48,549 nucleotides of DNA from HGM13006 sp963650135 (GCA_963650135.1 CAVJLG010000074.1:1-48549), one strand, 5' to 3'. Counted from the stretch's first letter, positions 24,169 to 34,254 are shown. Notes: a model not told the origin generated them from the letters alone. Made by a program: numbers and translations.

Positions 24169-25335
24169 TTAGAAAATTGCGGTGCTCAGTGCATCCATCT
24201 TCCGGAATTCCCCCAGCAGGAACAGCCCGTGGTCGTTTTCCGGGGCGCCGCAGATCAGCTCAGAGATCTTTTTCAGCCGATAGCGGATGGTGTTGGGGTG
24301 CTGCTGGAGCAGGGCAGCGGTATTTGGAATGCTGTAGGCGCAGCGGCTATAGGCGTCCAGGGTGGCGACCAGGCAGCCCGAGGAGCTCTCGCGGTCATAT
24401 TCCTCCAGCCGCTCGATCATCTGGGCTATCTGGGCCCGGGTGGTTTTATCCCGCAGCATGGGGAAGATGCACTGATACAGCCGAAGATCCTCCATGGTGG
24501 CCACGGGAAGCTCCTGGTTCAGGGCATAGAGTAGCGCATCAAAGGCGTCGCGGATGACCAGGTCAAAATCCCCGGAGCGCTGCTGGACGCTGCCGATGCC
24601 AAAGCACAGGTGGCTATGCTCCACGCCGAGAGAGTCAAACAACGTGAGAATCTCCCGGCCAACGGTCTGGGGATTCAGGGGCTGGGTGTCGTTGCAGAGG
24701 ATGAAGAACCCCCGGCGGAACTGCAAAAAGCGATAGCTGGAGATGATATGCCGACTGCTGCGGAGCTGAAGCACATTGCGCAGGGACATGCTCCAATCGC
24801 TGGTGAGGTCCGTGGAGTGGACATAGACGGCGCACATGTACTTCTTCCGGTTAGGGTTCATCTGGGCGCACAGGGACTCGATGCCCAAGCTCTCACCGGT
24901 GCCCTTGAGCAGCTGAAACAGCGGCTCTTCATACATGGAAAACTCCTGGCGCATGCGCATGCTGTCGCTGATGGTGAGGATTACGTCCTCGATATACAGC
25001 CCGTCAAACTTGAGAATCGGGAACTGATGGGCCTGGGCCAGGGCGATGACCTGGGGCGGAATGGACTTGAAATAGACGGACTTATAGGCCAGTCCCACCG
25101 CCCCCAGGGAGATAAGCTGCTCCACCATGGCGTAGAGCGCCCCGGGGTTATCCTTGGCGGAAAACAGGGTGGAGATGATGAAATCATCCCGATAGTAGTC
25201 CCTGGGACGGGGCTGCTGGAGGCTGTCGTATTCCAGGAGCACCACGTCTTTCATGGTGTTGTCCAGCCCTGCTTCCCCGGTGACGGCGGAAATGGGCTGT
25301 AGCGCATCTAAATTCAGCAGTTCACGAACTAGCAT
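24169..25335 (-). CDS. PucR/CdaR-family transcriptional regulator
   Basis: The 388-residue protein has the N-terminal PucR sensor domain (about 1-130; LAQAHQFPILKFDG is typical), a middle GGDEF-like CdaR region (about 150-290), and a C-terminal helix-turn-helix of the HTH_30 type (about 310-370: YSIPNTAALLQQHPNTIRYRLKKI). Such regulators activate purine-catabolism, amino acid or sugar acid genes in response to metabolites. The start has TAGGAG 9 bases upstream. It lies 27 bases after the Crp/Fnr gene, so they may form an operon. No obvious target gene is adjacent. Confidence 0.88.
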   Translation of the reverse strand: MLVRELLNLDALQPISAVTGEAGLDNTMKDVVLLEYDSLQQPRPRDYYRDDFIISTLFSAKDNPGALYAMVEQLISLGAVGLAYKSVYFKSIPPQVIALAQAHQFPILKFDGLYIEDVILTISDSMRMRQEFSMYEEPLFQLLKGTGESLGIESLCAQMNPNRKKYMCAVYVHSTDLTSDWSMSLRNVLQLRSSRHIISSYRFLQFRRGFFILCNDTQPLNPQTVGREILTLFDSLGVEHSHLCFGIGSVQQRSGDFDLVIRDAFDALLYALNQELPVATMEDLRLYQCIFPMLRDKTTRAQIAQMIERLEEYDRESSSGCLVATLDAYSRCAYSIPNTAALLQQHPNTIRYRLKKISELICGAPENDHGLFLLGEFRKMDALSTAIF

Positions 25336-25362
25336 AGGTGTTCACTCCTATTGTGGATGGAT

Positions 25363-26049
25363 TCAGGAATCGTCAGGGGGAAACTGAAGCTTGTCCACCT
25401 GGTCCCAAAGCGAATCGGAATTTCGGGTTTTGGCAGCGTGGTACATGGTGGGAATCTCGTCGGGGGCTGCCGGTTCCGGGGCCTTTTTGGCAAGCAGGCG
25501 ACTGTAGGTTTCGGGACTGATGCCCAAAAACGAAGCAATATGCCGCTTTTGCGCATGGGTCACCACCTGGGGCTGCCGGTGGCACAGCCACTGATACCGC
25601 TGCTGGGGCGTGGTGCTTCGAAGCATCACGGCGATTTCCATATGGTATAGCAGCGCCTGATTGAGAATCCTGCAATAGCATGCCATAAGCTCAGGCTGTG
25701 TGGCCGCTAAGACGGAGACTTTGTCCATTGGAATCTCCAGCGCCGTCATTTTTCCCACCGCATGGGCCCCGGACAGGCTGCTTGTGGTGTTGATGTTCCC
25801 CATGAGAGGGACGCCGGGAATGGTGCAAAAGCACTGGGTCAGCTCCCGGCCAATGGGGTCCATATAATAGAACCGCGCGATTCCGTCTACCAGGAACCGC
25901 ATCCGAGGCGTGCTCTGGCCGATGGTGAGGATGGACTCGTTGTTCGAAAATTGAATATACCGGGAAATTTCGGCAATTTTTCTGCAAACCTCTGGGCCTT
26001 GCAGCTGAAACAGGGCGGCGATCTCCGCTTCTGTGGGTGCATTTCTCAT
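25363..26049 (-). CDS. Crp/Fnr-family transcriptional regulator
   Basis: The 228-residue protein has a cyclic-nucleotide-binding-like beta-barrel (about 30-125; ILTIGQSTPRMRFLVDGIAR) and a C-terminal winged helix (about 145-200) with the recognition segment HIASFLGISPETYSRLLAK, which is shaped like Crp helices. It has no N-terminal cysteine cluster as in Fnr, so it is not an oxygen sensor of that kind. A disordered tail of about 30 residues follows the helix. It is probably the first gene of an operon with the PucR regulator. The effector is unknown. Confidence 0.85.
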   Translation of the reverse strand: MRNAPTEAEIAALFQLQGPEVCRKIAEISRYIQFSNNESILTIGQSTPRMRFLVDGIARFYYMDPIGRELTQCFCTIPGVPLMGNINTTSSLSGAHAVGKMTALEIPMDKVSVLAATQPELMACYCRILNQALLYHMEIAVMLRSTTPQQRYQWLCHRQPQVVTHAQKRHIASFLGISPETYSRLLAKKAPEPAAPDEIPTMYHAAKTRNSDSLWDQVDKLQFPPDDS

Positions 26050-26439
26050 AAGAAGTGGGACATTCCTTTCTGAATGGTGTGTTCCGACTGAAGGCTGCGG
26101 TGGCTTTCAGAGGCATTGGTTATTTTATAAAAACAATGCCGAGGATTCCGTGGAAACTGCAAGAATAACCTGATTTTTTGCAGAAACAACCGCTGATTCG
26201 CCGCTTACGCTCTGAAAAATGCCCCAAAATCGCAGGATTTGCTGACCTTCATTGGAAAAAATCTAATTGGGCAGCGTATTGCAGAATGCCGTACAGGGCA
26301 TTTTCGGTACCGAATTTTCGTATTCAAAGCCATTATAGCGGATCAAAACACACATTTCCTTGATTTCAATCAAATCATATCACGAAATACAGAAAAATGA
26401 AACAGAATTTGTAAATCTTCCAAGAAAACTGTGTAAAAA
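26050..26439. other. AT-rich intergenic stretch without recognised genes
   Basis: About 390 bases between the Crp/Fnr gene and the lysA terminator, lower in GC than the surroundings. It must contain the Crp/Fnr gene promoter. I see no convincing coding frame, RNA structure or repeat. Confidence 0.6.
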
Positions 26440-26477
26440 TTATAAAAAGGCCGCGCACAGAAATCTGTACGCGGCGT
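26440..26477 (-). terminator. Intrinsic terminator of lysA
   Basis: On the minus strand the stem CGCCGCGTACAGA / TCTGTGCGCGGCC is followed by TTTTTATAATTTTT. Confidence 0.85.
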
Positions 26478-26491
26478 ATTTGGTTGGAGCG

Positions 26492-27748
26492 TTACCAAAC
26501 CAGCGTGGCGAAATAGTCGTCGGGGGTTTCGGCGCGGCGGATCATCTGAATGGAGCCGTCCTCCTTTTTCAGCAGCTCGGCGCTGCGGAGGCGGCCGTTG
26601 TACTGATAGCCCATGGAGAAGCCGTGGGCGCCGGTGTCGTGGATATAGAGGTAGTCGCCCATGTCGATTTTGGGCAGCATCCGGTCAATGGCGAACTTAT
26701 CGTTGTTCTCGCACAGACCGCCCACCACGTCGTACTTGTGGTCGCAGGGGGCATTCTCCTTGCCCAGCACGGTGATGTGGTGATATGCGCCGTACATGGC
26801 GGGGCGCATCAGGTTGGCGGCGCAGGCGTCCACACCGATATACTCCTTATAGGTATGCTTCTCGTGGATGGCCTGAGTGACCAGCGCGCCGTAGGGAGCC
26901 AGCATAAACCGGCCCATCTCGGTGAACAGCTTCACATCCCCCATACCCGCGGGCACGAGAATCTCTTCATACTGCTTCCGAACCCCCTCGCCAATGGCCA
27001 GAATGTCGTTGGCGGGCTGATCGGGACGATAGGGCACGCCCACGCCGCCGGAGAGGTTGATGAACGCGATATGGCAGCCGGTTTTCTCCTGGAGATCCAC
27101 CGCCAGCTTGAACAGAATGCCTGACAGGGCGGGGTAATAGTCGTTGGAGATGGTGTTGGAGGCCAGGAACGCATGAATGCCGAAGTGCTTTGCCCCCATG
27201 GCCTTGAGCTTTTTGAAGCCCTCATAGAGCTGCTGGGTGGTGAAGCCGTATTTGGCATCGCCGGGATTGTCCATCACCTGGAAGCCCTCTTTGGAGGAGG
27301 ACAGCTGGAACGTGCCGCCGGGATTATACCGGCAGGAGATGGTTTCGGGGATATAGCCGATGGTGTCCTTTAAAAAGTCGATGTGGGTGAAGTCGTCGAG
27401 ATTGATGGTGGCCCCCAGCTTGGCCGCCAGCTCAAACTCGCAGGCCGGGGTTTCGTTGGAGGAGAACATGATCTCGCTGCCGGAAAAGCCGCACCGGTCC
27501 GACATCATCAGCTCGGTGAGGGACGAGCAGTCGGTGCCGCAGCCCTCTTCCCGCAGAATTTTCAGAATGGTGGGGTTGGGGGTGGCCTTCACGGCGAAGT
27601 ATTCTTTAAAGCCGGGATTCCAGGCGAAGGCCTGACGGACCTTTTTGGCGTTTTCGCGGATGCCCTTTTCATCATAGATGTGGAAGGGGGTGGGGTAGGT
27701 CTTGGCGATCTCTTGAATCTCTTCATTGGTGACAAACGGTGTTTTCAT
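26492..27748 (-). CDS. lysA: Diaminopimelate decarboxylase
   Basis: The 418-residue PLP enzyme converts meso-diaminopimelate to lysine, the last step of lysine synthesis. It belongs to the fold-III decarboxylases: the PLP lysine is in FAVKATPNP (about residue 51), the glycine-rich phosphate loop in NLSGGVG, and the C-terminal barrel with GGLCENNDKF, which carries the conserved cysteine, and a late tyrosine/glycine segment. The ATG at 27748 lies 9 bases after AAAGGATG. The leader (27749-27889) holds a mini R1 repeat. A promoter is at 27890-27918. Related ornithine or carboxynorspermidine decarboxylases are less likely. Confidence 0.85.
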   Translation of the reverse strand: MKTPFVTNEEIQEIAKTYPTPFHIYDEKGIRENAKKVRQAFAWNPGFKEYFAVKATPNPTILKILREEGCGTDCSSLTELMMSDRCGFSGSEIMFSSNETPACEFELAAKLGATINLDDFTHIDFLKDTIGYIPETISCRYNPGGTFQLSSSKEGFQVMDNPGDAKYGFTTQQLYEGFKKLKAMGAKHFGIHAFLASNTISNDYYPALSGILFKLAVDLQEKTGCHIAFINLSGGVGVPYRPDQPANDILAIGEGVRKQYEEILVPAGMGDVKLFTEMGRFMLAPYGALVTQAIHEKHTYKEYIGVDACAANLMRPAMYGAYHHITVLGKENAPCDHKYDVVGGLCENNDKFAIDRMLPKIDMGDYLYIHDTGAHGFSMGYQYNGRLRSAELLKKEDGSIQMIRRAETPDDYFATLVW

Positions 27749-27771
27749 ACATGCAACATCCTTTTTCTTCT

Positions 27772-27827
27772 GGGCAATACCGCACAAATGTGCCGGCGGA
27801 CTTCATTGCCGCAAGCGGTATTCCCTT
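27772..27827. repeat. R1 mini element in the lysA leader
   Basis: GGGCAATACCGCACAAATG on the left and GCGGTATTCCC on the right are R1-type inverted ends around about 25 unrelated bases. It can fold in the lysA mRNA leader. Confidence 0.65.
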
Positions 27828-27889
27828 TAAAATAGTAGGCGCTGGAAATGATAGGATAGTGGGCGCTAACCCTAGTTCGATATTGCTTT

Positions 27890-27918
27890 ATTGTATCAAA
27901 GAAACGTTGGGATGTCTA
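27890..27918 (-). promoter_or_regulatory. Sigma-A promoter of lysA
   Basis: On the minus strand TAGACA (27918-27913), 17 bases, TACAAT (27895-27890). The leader is about 135 bases long. Confidence 0.7.
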
Positions 27919-28001
27919 GGCGGGGCGGGGTGTCAATCTGAACAAACCTACAAATGATATGGGGATATTTTTTGACGTGTTTTTCGGGGATTCCGCGCCC
28001 C

Positions 28002-28031
28002 TTGACAAACCTCCCTCAAATATTGTATGAT
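28002..28031 (+). promoter_or_regulatory. Sigma-A promoter of the purine operon
   Basis: TTGACA (28002-28007), 18 bases, TATGAT (28026-28031), just ahead of the ZTP riboswitch. Confidence 0.75.
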
Positions 28032-28035
28032 ACCC

Positions 28036-28135
28036 ACGGTCATACAACTGACGGAAGTGGACGAACCACATGGAGTATGGCCCTATGAATGCCGACCGTC
28101 TGGGCGCCTGCCCTGGGACGAGTGCGGCATTTTTT
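28036..28135 (+). promoter_or_regulatory. ZTP (pfl) riboswitch with intrinsic terminator
   Basis: The aptamer is recognisable by its two conserved parts: CAACTGACGGAAGTGGA with the short GTGG/CCAC stem (28044-28071), and GCCGACCGTCTGGGCG (28091-28106). ZTP and ZMP accumulate when 10-formyl-folate is short. The 3' part of the aptamer overlaps the left arm of a terminator: AATGCCG (28088-28094) pairs with CGGCATT (28125-28131) and a T-run follows. Ligand binding should block that stem and switch on the downstream cyclohydrolase and transformylase genes, the latter being the folate-dependent step. Confidence 0.85.
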
Positions 28136-28175
28136 CGTTTTTCGCCTCCGGGAATCACTGAAAAGGAGCATGCTT

Positions 28176-28895
28176 ATGAAGATCATTGACCTAAACGAGT
28201 ATTTGCGGGAGCATTCCTATCCCGGCAGAGGCATTCTGCTGGGCCGCAGCGCCGACAACCAGAGCGCCGTCATCGCCTATTTCATCATGGGCCGCAGCGC
28301 CAACAGCCGGAACCGGGTGTTCACGCCCGTGGCTGAGGACAACGGCATTATGACCGAGGCCTATGACCCCAGCAAAATGGAGGACCCCAGCCTGATTATC
28401 TATCATCCCGTGCGCTATGTGGAAAAGGCCGGGGACACCGTGGTCACCAACGGCGACCAGACCGACACCGTGCGGGACGGCATTCTCGAGGGCAAAGCCT
28501 TTGCCCAGGCCCTGAGAGTCCGCTGCTTTGAGCCCGATCCCCCCAACTATACCCCCAGAATTTCCGGCCTGGTGCACCCAAATGGCGCGTTCGCCCTGTC
28601 CATTCTCAAGAGTGCCGACGGCGACCCCACCTGCAACAACCGCTATTTCTTCGGCTATGACAATCCGCTGCCCGGTGAGGGCCGGTTTATCCACACCTAT
28701 CAGGAGAACCTGAGCCCCCTGCCTTCCTTTGAGGGCGAACCCCGCCGGGTGAAGATTACGGCCCCCGACGCCGAGACACTGGCAAAGGAGATTTGGGAGA
28801 ACCTCAACGAGGACAATAAGGTTTCGCTGTTTGTCCGGTATATCGACCTGGCAACCGGAAATACCACTGACAAGATCATCAATAAGAACGTTTAA
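28176..28895 (+). CDS. purO: IMP cyclohydrolase, PurO-like
   Basis: The 239-residue protein matches the IMP cyclohydrolase family (PF07826 type) that closes the ring of FAICAR to give IMP, the last step of purine synthesis. Recognisable are YPGRGILLGRS near the start, AYFIMGRSANSRNR, and GLVHPNGAFALSILKS. It is unrelated to the N-terminal cyclohydrolase domain of bifunctional PurH, and the next gene supplies only the transformylase half, so the assignment is mutually supported. ATG 28176 is 7 bases after AAAAGGAG; ATG 28170 is too close. It is under the ZTP riboswitch. Confidence 0.85.
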   Translation: MKIIDLNEYLREHSYPGRGILLGRSADNQSAVIAYFIMGRSANSRNRVFTPVAEDNGIMTEAYDPSKMEDPSLIIYHPVRYVEKAGDTVVTNGDQTDTVRDGILEGKAFAQALRVRCFEPDPPNYTPRISGLVHPNGAFALSILKSADGDPTCNNRYFFGYDNPLPGEGRFIHTYQENLSPLPSFEGEPRRVKITAPDAETLAKEIWENLNEDNKVSLFVRYIDLATGNTTDKIINKNV

Positions 28896-28911
28896 GCAGG
28901 AGGATGGAATC

Positions 28912-30090
28912 GTGAAAGAACTTGCTCTGAAATACGGCTGCAACCCCAACCAGAAGCCCTCCCGGCTGTTTATGGAGGATGGCAGCGATTTGCCCGTAAC
29001 CGTACTCAACGGCCGCCCGGGCTACATCAACTTTATGGATGCCTTCAACAGCTATCAGCTGGTGAAGGAGCTGAAGGAGGCCACGGGACTGCCCGCCGCC
29101 GCCAGCTTTAAGCATGTTTCCCCCGCGGGCGCCGCAGTGGGCCTGCCCCTGTCCGACGTGGAAAAGCAGATTTATTTCGTAGAGGATACCCAGGAGCTGA
29201 CCCCCATCGCCTGCGCGTATATTCGGGCCCGGGGTGCGGATCGGCTGTGCTCCTATGGCGACTGGGCGGCGCTGTCGGATGTGTGCGACGCTGCCACCGC
29301 TACCTATCTCAAGGCCGAGGTGTCCGACGGCATCATTGCCCCCGGCTATACCGACGAGGCCCTGGCCATTCTCAAGACCAAGAAAAAGGGCAACTATAAT
29401 GTGATTCAGATCGACCCCGATTATACCCCTGATCCGGTGGAGCGCCGGAGAATCTATGGCGTGACCTTTGAGCAGGGGAGAAACAACCTGAAGATCACCA
29501 AGGACGAGCTTAAAAACATCGTCTCCCAGAACAAGGAACTGCCCGAAAGCGCAAAAATCGACCTGGTGACGGCGCTGATTACCCTGAAATATACCCAGTC
29601 CAATTCCGTCTGCTATGTGAAGAACGGACAGACCATCGGCGTGGGCGCAGGCCAGCAGAGCCGCATCCACTGCACCCGTCTGGCAGGCGATAAGGCGGAC
29701 AACTGGCTGATCCGGCAGCATCCCAAGGTGCTGGGCCTCCAGTTTGTGGACGGAATCCGCCGCCCGAACCGGGATAATGCCATCGACGTGTATACCTCCG
29801 ATGAGTATGAGGACGTTTTGGCCGAGGGCGTATGGCAGCAGAACTTCAAGGTAAAGCCCGAGGTGCTCACCAGAGAAGAGCGGAAGGCATGGGTTGCCCA
29901 GCAGACCGGCGTTTCCTGCGGGTCGGATGCGTTCTTCCCCTTTGGGGACAACGTGGAGCGGGCGAGAAAGTCCGGCGTTTCCTATATTGCCGAGCCCGGC
30001 GGTTCCATTCGGGATGATAATGTGATTGCGGCATGTGATAAGTATGGGATTGTGCTGTGCTTTACGGGGAATCGGTTGTTCCATCACTAA
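28912..30090 (+). CDS. purH: Stand-alone AICAR transformylase (C-terminal PurH function)
   Basis: The 392-residue protein corresponds to the transformylase domain of PurH, which uses 10-formyl-tetrahydrofolate to formylate AICAR. It shows LKYGCNPNQKPS at the start, ASFKHVSPAGAAVG with the catalytic lysine-histidine pair, YTQSNSVCYVKNGQTIGVGAGQQSR, and the C-terminal SDAFFPFGD segment. The inosinicase domain is absent and replaced by the preceding PurO-like gene. The GTG at 28912 lies 8 bases after AGGAGG; a nearby ATG is out of frame. The ZTP riboswitch upstream fits its folate need. Confidence 0.92.
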   Translation: MKELALKYGCNPNQKPSRLFMEDGSDLPVTVLNGRPGYINFMDAFNSYQLVKELKEATGLPAAASFKHVSPAGAAVGLPLSDVEKQIYFVEDTQELTPIACAYIRARGADRLCSYGDWAALSDVCDAATATYLKAEVSDGIIAPGYTDEALAILKTKKKGNYNVIQIDPDYTPDPVERRRIYGVTFEQGRNNLKITKDELKNIVSQNKELPESAKIDLVTALITLKYTQSNSVCYVKNGQTIGVGAGQQSRIHCTRLAGDKADNWLIRQHPKVLGLQFVDGIRRPNRDNAIDVYTSDEYEDVLAEGVWQQNFKVKPEVLTREERKAWVAQQTGVSCGSDAFFPFGDNVERARKSGVSYIAEPGGSIRDDNVIAACDKYGIVLCFTGNRLFHH

Positions 30091-30103
30091 TGTAGTCTTT
30101 ATA

Positions 30104-30698
30104 TTTTACGTTTTTACCTACCTCGCTGCGTAACCGACGCCCTTCGGGGACTCCATCTTTCTTCTCGTGAAGAAAGATAGAGGAGAAAGACACGCCAAAG
30201 GGCTCCAAAGCCGCCCTTTGGAATCTGGCTTTTTATTGGGACATGAGGGGAGACGTACTGGCCTTACTACGAGTTTCCCCCAAGGGGACTTCCTTCGGGG
30301 CGCGCCTTCGTGCAATTGACGCGATTAGGCCCGTCCGTGGCGTGCTGCGCACTGTTTCCACGGACTCATGCGTACTGCGGGTGCCAAGCTCACGGTACTG
30401 CCTACAAGTTTCCGCTGCACCGCAGTAGGCACGAAGGGGCGGGGATAAGCGGAGCGCCGCCCCTGATTAAAATTCGGGCGGGGCACCAATGCGAACACGT
30501 CTGGAACCGATTCGGCAAATGGGGTCCCTATTAACCCCCGGGGGATGAAAGGGGGCCGCAGCCCCCTTTCCACGCCTTTCTCCACCATCTTTCGTCGTGC
30601 AACGAAAGATGGTGCCGCCGGAGGCACGTCGGTTGAAGAAAGCGACTGGAGTCCCCGAAGGGCGTGTGTTACGGCCCGCAGTCCGTAAAAACGTAAAA
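30104..30698. repeat. R2 composite repeat, copy A (595 bp, non-coding)
   Basis: The ends are inverted: TTTTACGTTTTTAC with GCTGCGTAAC and ACGCCCTTCGGGGACTCCA on the left reappear as TGGAGTCCCCGAAGGGCGT, GTTACGG..GCAG and GTAAAAACGTAAAA on the right. The interior holds many GC-rich hairpins and blocks shared with 41953-42704 (GGGGAGACGTACTGGCCTTA; GACGCGATTAGGCCCGTCC; CAACGAAAGAT). Short open frames in it look like chance. It sits inside the purine operon between purH and purD. Confidence 0.8.
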
Positions 30699-30733
30699 CG
30701 AAAATAACCTCCACATCGAAAGGATGTAGTTCA

Positions 30734-31999
30734 ATGAAAGTATTAGTAGTCGGCTCCGGCGGACGGGAACACGCCATCTGCTGGGCCCTGAAAAAAAGCC
30801 CCAAGGTCACCGAACTCTACTGCGCTCCCGGCAACGGCGGCATCGGTGAAATCGCCCAGTGCGTGGACGTAAAAGCCACGGACATCCCCGGAATGGTGGC
30901 CTGGGCCAAGGAAAACAGCATCGATTTTGTGATGGTCGCCCCGGACGATCCCCTGGCCATGGGCATGGTGGACGCACTGGAGGCGGAGGGCATCCGCGCC
31001 TTTGGGCCCCGGAAGAACGCCGCCATCATTGAGGGCAGCAAGGCCTTCTCCAAGGAGCTCATGAAGAAATACGGCATTCCCACGGCGGACTATGCGGTGT
31101 TCACCGACAAGGATCAGGCACTCGCCTATGTCGAGGAAAAGGGCGCGCCCATTGTAGTAAAGTGCGACGGCCTGGCCCTGGGCAAGGGCGTTGTGGTGGC
31201 CCAGACCCTGGACGAGGCCAAGGCAGCCGTGCTGAACATGATGGAGAACAAGGCGTTCGGCGAAGCGGGCGCTAAAGTGGTCATCGAGGAATGCATGACC
31301 GGCCCCGAGGTCACGGTGCTGGCCTTTACCGACGGCAAAACCATCGTCCCCATGCCCTCGTCTCAGGATCACAAGCGGGCCTATGACGGCGATGAGGGCC
31401 CCAACACCGGCGGTATGGGCGCCATTTCTCCCTGCCCTAACTATACCCCCGAGCTCTCCAAGGTCTGCATGGACACCATTTTCCTGCCCACCGTTAAGGC
31501 GCTGAACGCCGAGGGCAGAACCTTCCAGGGTGTCATTTACTTCGGCATGATGCTCACCCCCAAGGGCCCCAAGGTGGTGGAGTACAACGCCCGGTTCGGC
31601 GATCCCGAGTGCCAGGCAGTGCTAAGTCTGCTGGAAACCGACCTGATGGACATTCTGGAGGCCTGCGTGGACGGGACCCTCAGTCAGGTGGACGTGAAGT
31701 TCAAGAATGCAGCCAGCTGCTGCCTGGTGCTGGCTTCCGGCGGCTACCCCGTGGCCTATGAAAAGGGAAAGGAGATCACGGGCCTTGACCAGGTGAAGGA
31801 CGCGGTGGTGTTCCATGCGGGCACGAAAAAACAGGACGGCAAATTCCTCACCAACGGCGGGCGCGTATTGGGCGTAACCGCGGTGGCTCCTACCCTCAAG
31901 GAGGCGGTGGTCAAGGCATACGCCGCTGCCGGCCCCGTTTTCTTCGAGAAAATGCACTTCCGGAAGGATATTGGCTACCATATCCTTGACGTGAAGTAA
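30734..31999 (+). CDS. purD: Phosphoribosylamine-glycine ligase
   Basis: The 421-residue ATP-grasp enzyme makes glycinamide ribonucleotide, the second step of purine synthesis. It starts with VLVVGSGGREHAICWALKKS, has the ATP-grasp segment VVKCDGLALGKGVVVA (about 140-155), the EECMTGPEVTVLAFTDG stretch, and the GGMGAISP loop and FGDPECQ metal-binding segment. Length and order are typical. AAAGGATG is 8 bases before the ATG. The R2 repeat separates it from purH, so it may be read through from the riboswitch promoter or have its own; I see no strong promoter in the 35 bases before it. Confidence 0.96.
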   Translation: MKVLVVGSGGREHAICWALKKSPKVTELYCAPGNGGIGEIAQCVDVKATDIPGMVAWAKENSIDFVMVAPDDPLAMGMVDALEAEGIRAFGPRKNAAIIEGSKAFSKELMKKYGIPTADYAVFTDKDQALAYVEEKGAPIVVKCDGLALGKGVVVAQTLDEAKAAVLNMMENKAFGEAGAKVVIEECMTGPEVTVLAFTDGKTIVPMPSSQDHKRAYDGDEGPNTGGMGAISPCPNYTPELSKVCMDTIFLPTVKALNAEGRTFQGVIYFGMMLTPKGPKVVEYNARFGDPECQAVLSLLETDLMDILEACVDGTLSQVDVKFKNAASCCLVLASGGYPVAYEKGKEITGLDQVKDAVVFHAGTKKQDGKFLTNGGRVLGVTAVAPTLKEAVVKAYAAAGPVFFEKMHFRKDIGYHILDVK

Positions 32000-32014
32000 A
32001 AAATGCATTAAACT

Positions 32015-32048
32015 ATTCGGGTGTACTGGTATTCCGGTACACCCGAAT
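32015..32048 (+). terminator. Perfect hairpin after purD
   Basis: ATTCGGGTGTAC and GTACACCCGAAT pair around 10 bases between purD and asnS. The T-run after it is short, so termination may be partial. Confidence 0.6.
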
Positions 32049-32069
32049 TTCGTAACAGGAGAGGACATT

Positions 32070-33464
<1,395 letters not shown>

Positions 33465-33487
33465 GTAAGAAATTACCAGAAAAGGGT

Positions 33488-33516
33488 TGACATTTTTCCA
33501 CCCATTGCGTATACTC
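33488..33516 (+). promoter_or_regulatory. Strong sigma-A promoter of the small RNA
   Basis: TTGACA (33488-33493), 17 bases, TATACT (33511-33516). Confidence 0.8.
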
Positions 33517-33522
33517 TAAGTA

Positions 33523-33688
33523 AGAGGAATTTCCTCGAAGCCGTTGAAACGGGGGTTGTGCTGGACCGTGCCCGTGGAGGCTCCGATCGGGTTGGGTGGC
33601 CTCCTATTCCAGCTAGGCGTTCCGCCGAAGAAAAAAACACCAGATTGGTACGTTAGCCGCCTCGATTGAATTGGTCGAGGCGGCTTTC
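33523..33688 (+). ncRNA. Structured small RNA, about 165 nt (6S-like candidate)
   Basis: A near-consensus promoter and a GCCGCCTCGA / TCGAGGCGGC terminator hairpin bracket 165 bases with no coding frame. Predicted helices by eye: GAGGA/TCCTC at the 5' end, CCGTT/AACGG, a long arm with GCTGGA/TCCAGC outside and GGAGGC/GCCTCC inside separated by an asymmetric bubble, and GGCG/CGCC. An arm with a large bubble is the shape of 6S RNA, the RNA polymerase mimic, but I cannot confirm this. SRP RNA, tmRNA and RNase P RNA do not fit. It could also be a leader or partner of the nuclease gene that follows 23 bases later. Confidence 0.65.
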
Positions 33689-33710
33689 CATAGCAGACGG
33701 ACGTGAAAAA

Positions 33711-34253
33711 ATGGGATATTTGGAGCAATCTGTAGAAATCTATGAACGACTGCGGCGGAAAACGTTTCGGATCACCATCGAAAATGAAATGGTATTTCTG
33801 CTTCGCTTTCTGCCGGAATACTATCATCATCTGGCGGGCTTTCAGCATTTAAGGGATTTGTCTGACCTTTCCCGGCCCGGAAATGGGGCAAGCGGGTTCT
33901 ACCGGAATGTCAAAAAGGGCAGAATTCCGGAAGAAAAACTCCATCGCAGCGTCCATTTTCATGAGATGGAAGCACGGCTACAGCATTTTGCAAAAATCGA
34001 AGAAATTCTATGCGCCGGACAGACGAAAATCATTATTTCTTATGACCCGAACAAGGCTTTTTCGAAGATTCAGGCGGATTTCCTGCTCTACCAGCGGGAA
34101 GGATACTTTGCGACGGCTACTTATTACGGGCTGTTTCTGCGCAGCATGGGAGAAAAGCTGCTGCCGATCACCTATGTGGTGGAGCACAGCCGACGGTATG
34201 TGGCCAATCAGCGGATGCTGGATTGTGAGATTGAGATTTTAAGCCGTACATAA
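33711..34253 (+). CDS. PBECR4-like nuclease-fold protein
   Basis: The 180-residue soluble protein resembles the PBECR4 domain (phage barnase-EndoU-colicinE5/RelE-like nuclease 4): a helical N-terminus (QSVEIYERLRRKTFRI), a conserved FLPEYYHHLAGFQHLRDL block with a His-x2-Gly-x2-His pattern, then GFYRNVKKGRI and a beta-rich C-terminal half (DFLLYQREGYFATATYYGLF). Such domains occur as toxins or effectors. ATG 33711 lacks a strong ribosome site, so translation may be low. It directly follows the structured RNA and ends at its own strong terminator. No antitoxin-like gene is adjacent. Confidence 0.6.
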   Translation: MGYLEQSVEIYERLRRKTFRITIENEMVFLLRFLPEYYHHLAGFQHLRDLSDLSRPGNGASGFYRNVKKGRIPEEKLHRSVHFHEMEARLQHFAKIEEILCAGQTKIIISYDPNKAFSKIQADFLLYQREGYFATATYYGLFLRSMGEKLLPITYVVEHSRRYVANQRMLDCEIEILSRT

Positions 34254-34254
34254 T

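Noticed and set aside
30090..30810. Open frames within the R2 repeats as small genes
   Set aside because: They lack ribosome sites, have odd Arg/Pro-rich compositions and differ between the two copies.
32000..32069. T-box leader before asnS
   Set aside because: Only 70 bases lie between purD and asnS and they contain one simple hairpin; the T-box core sequence is absent.
33523..33688. Small SRP RNA or tmRNA
   Set aside because: There is no GGAAGGAAGCAGCC-type SRP loop, no tRNA-like end and no tag reading frame.
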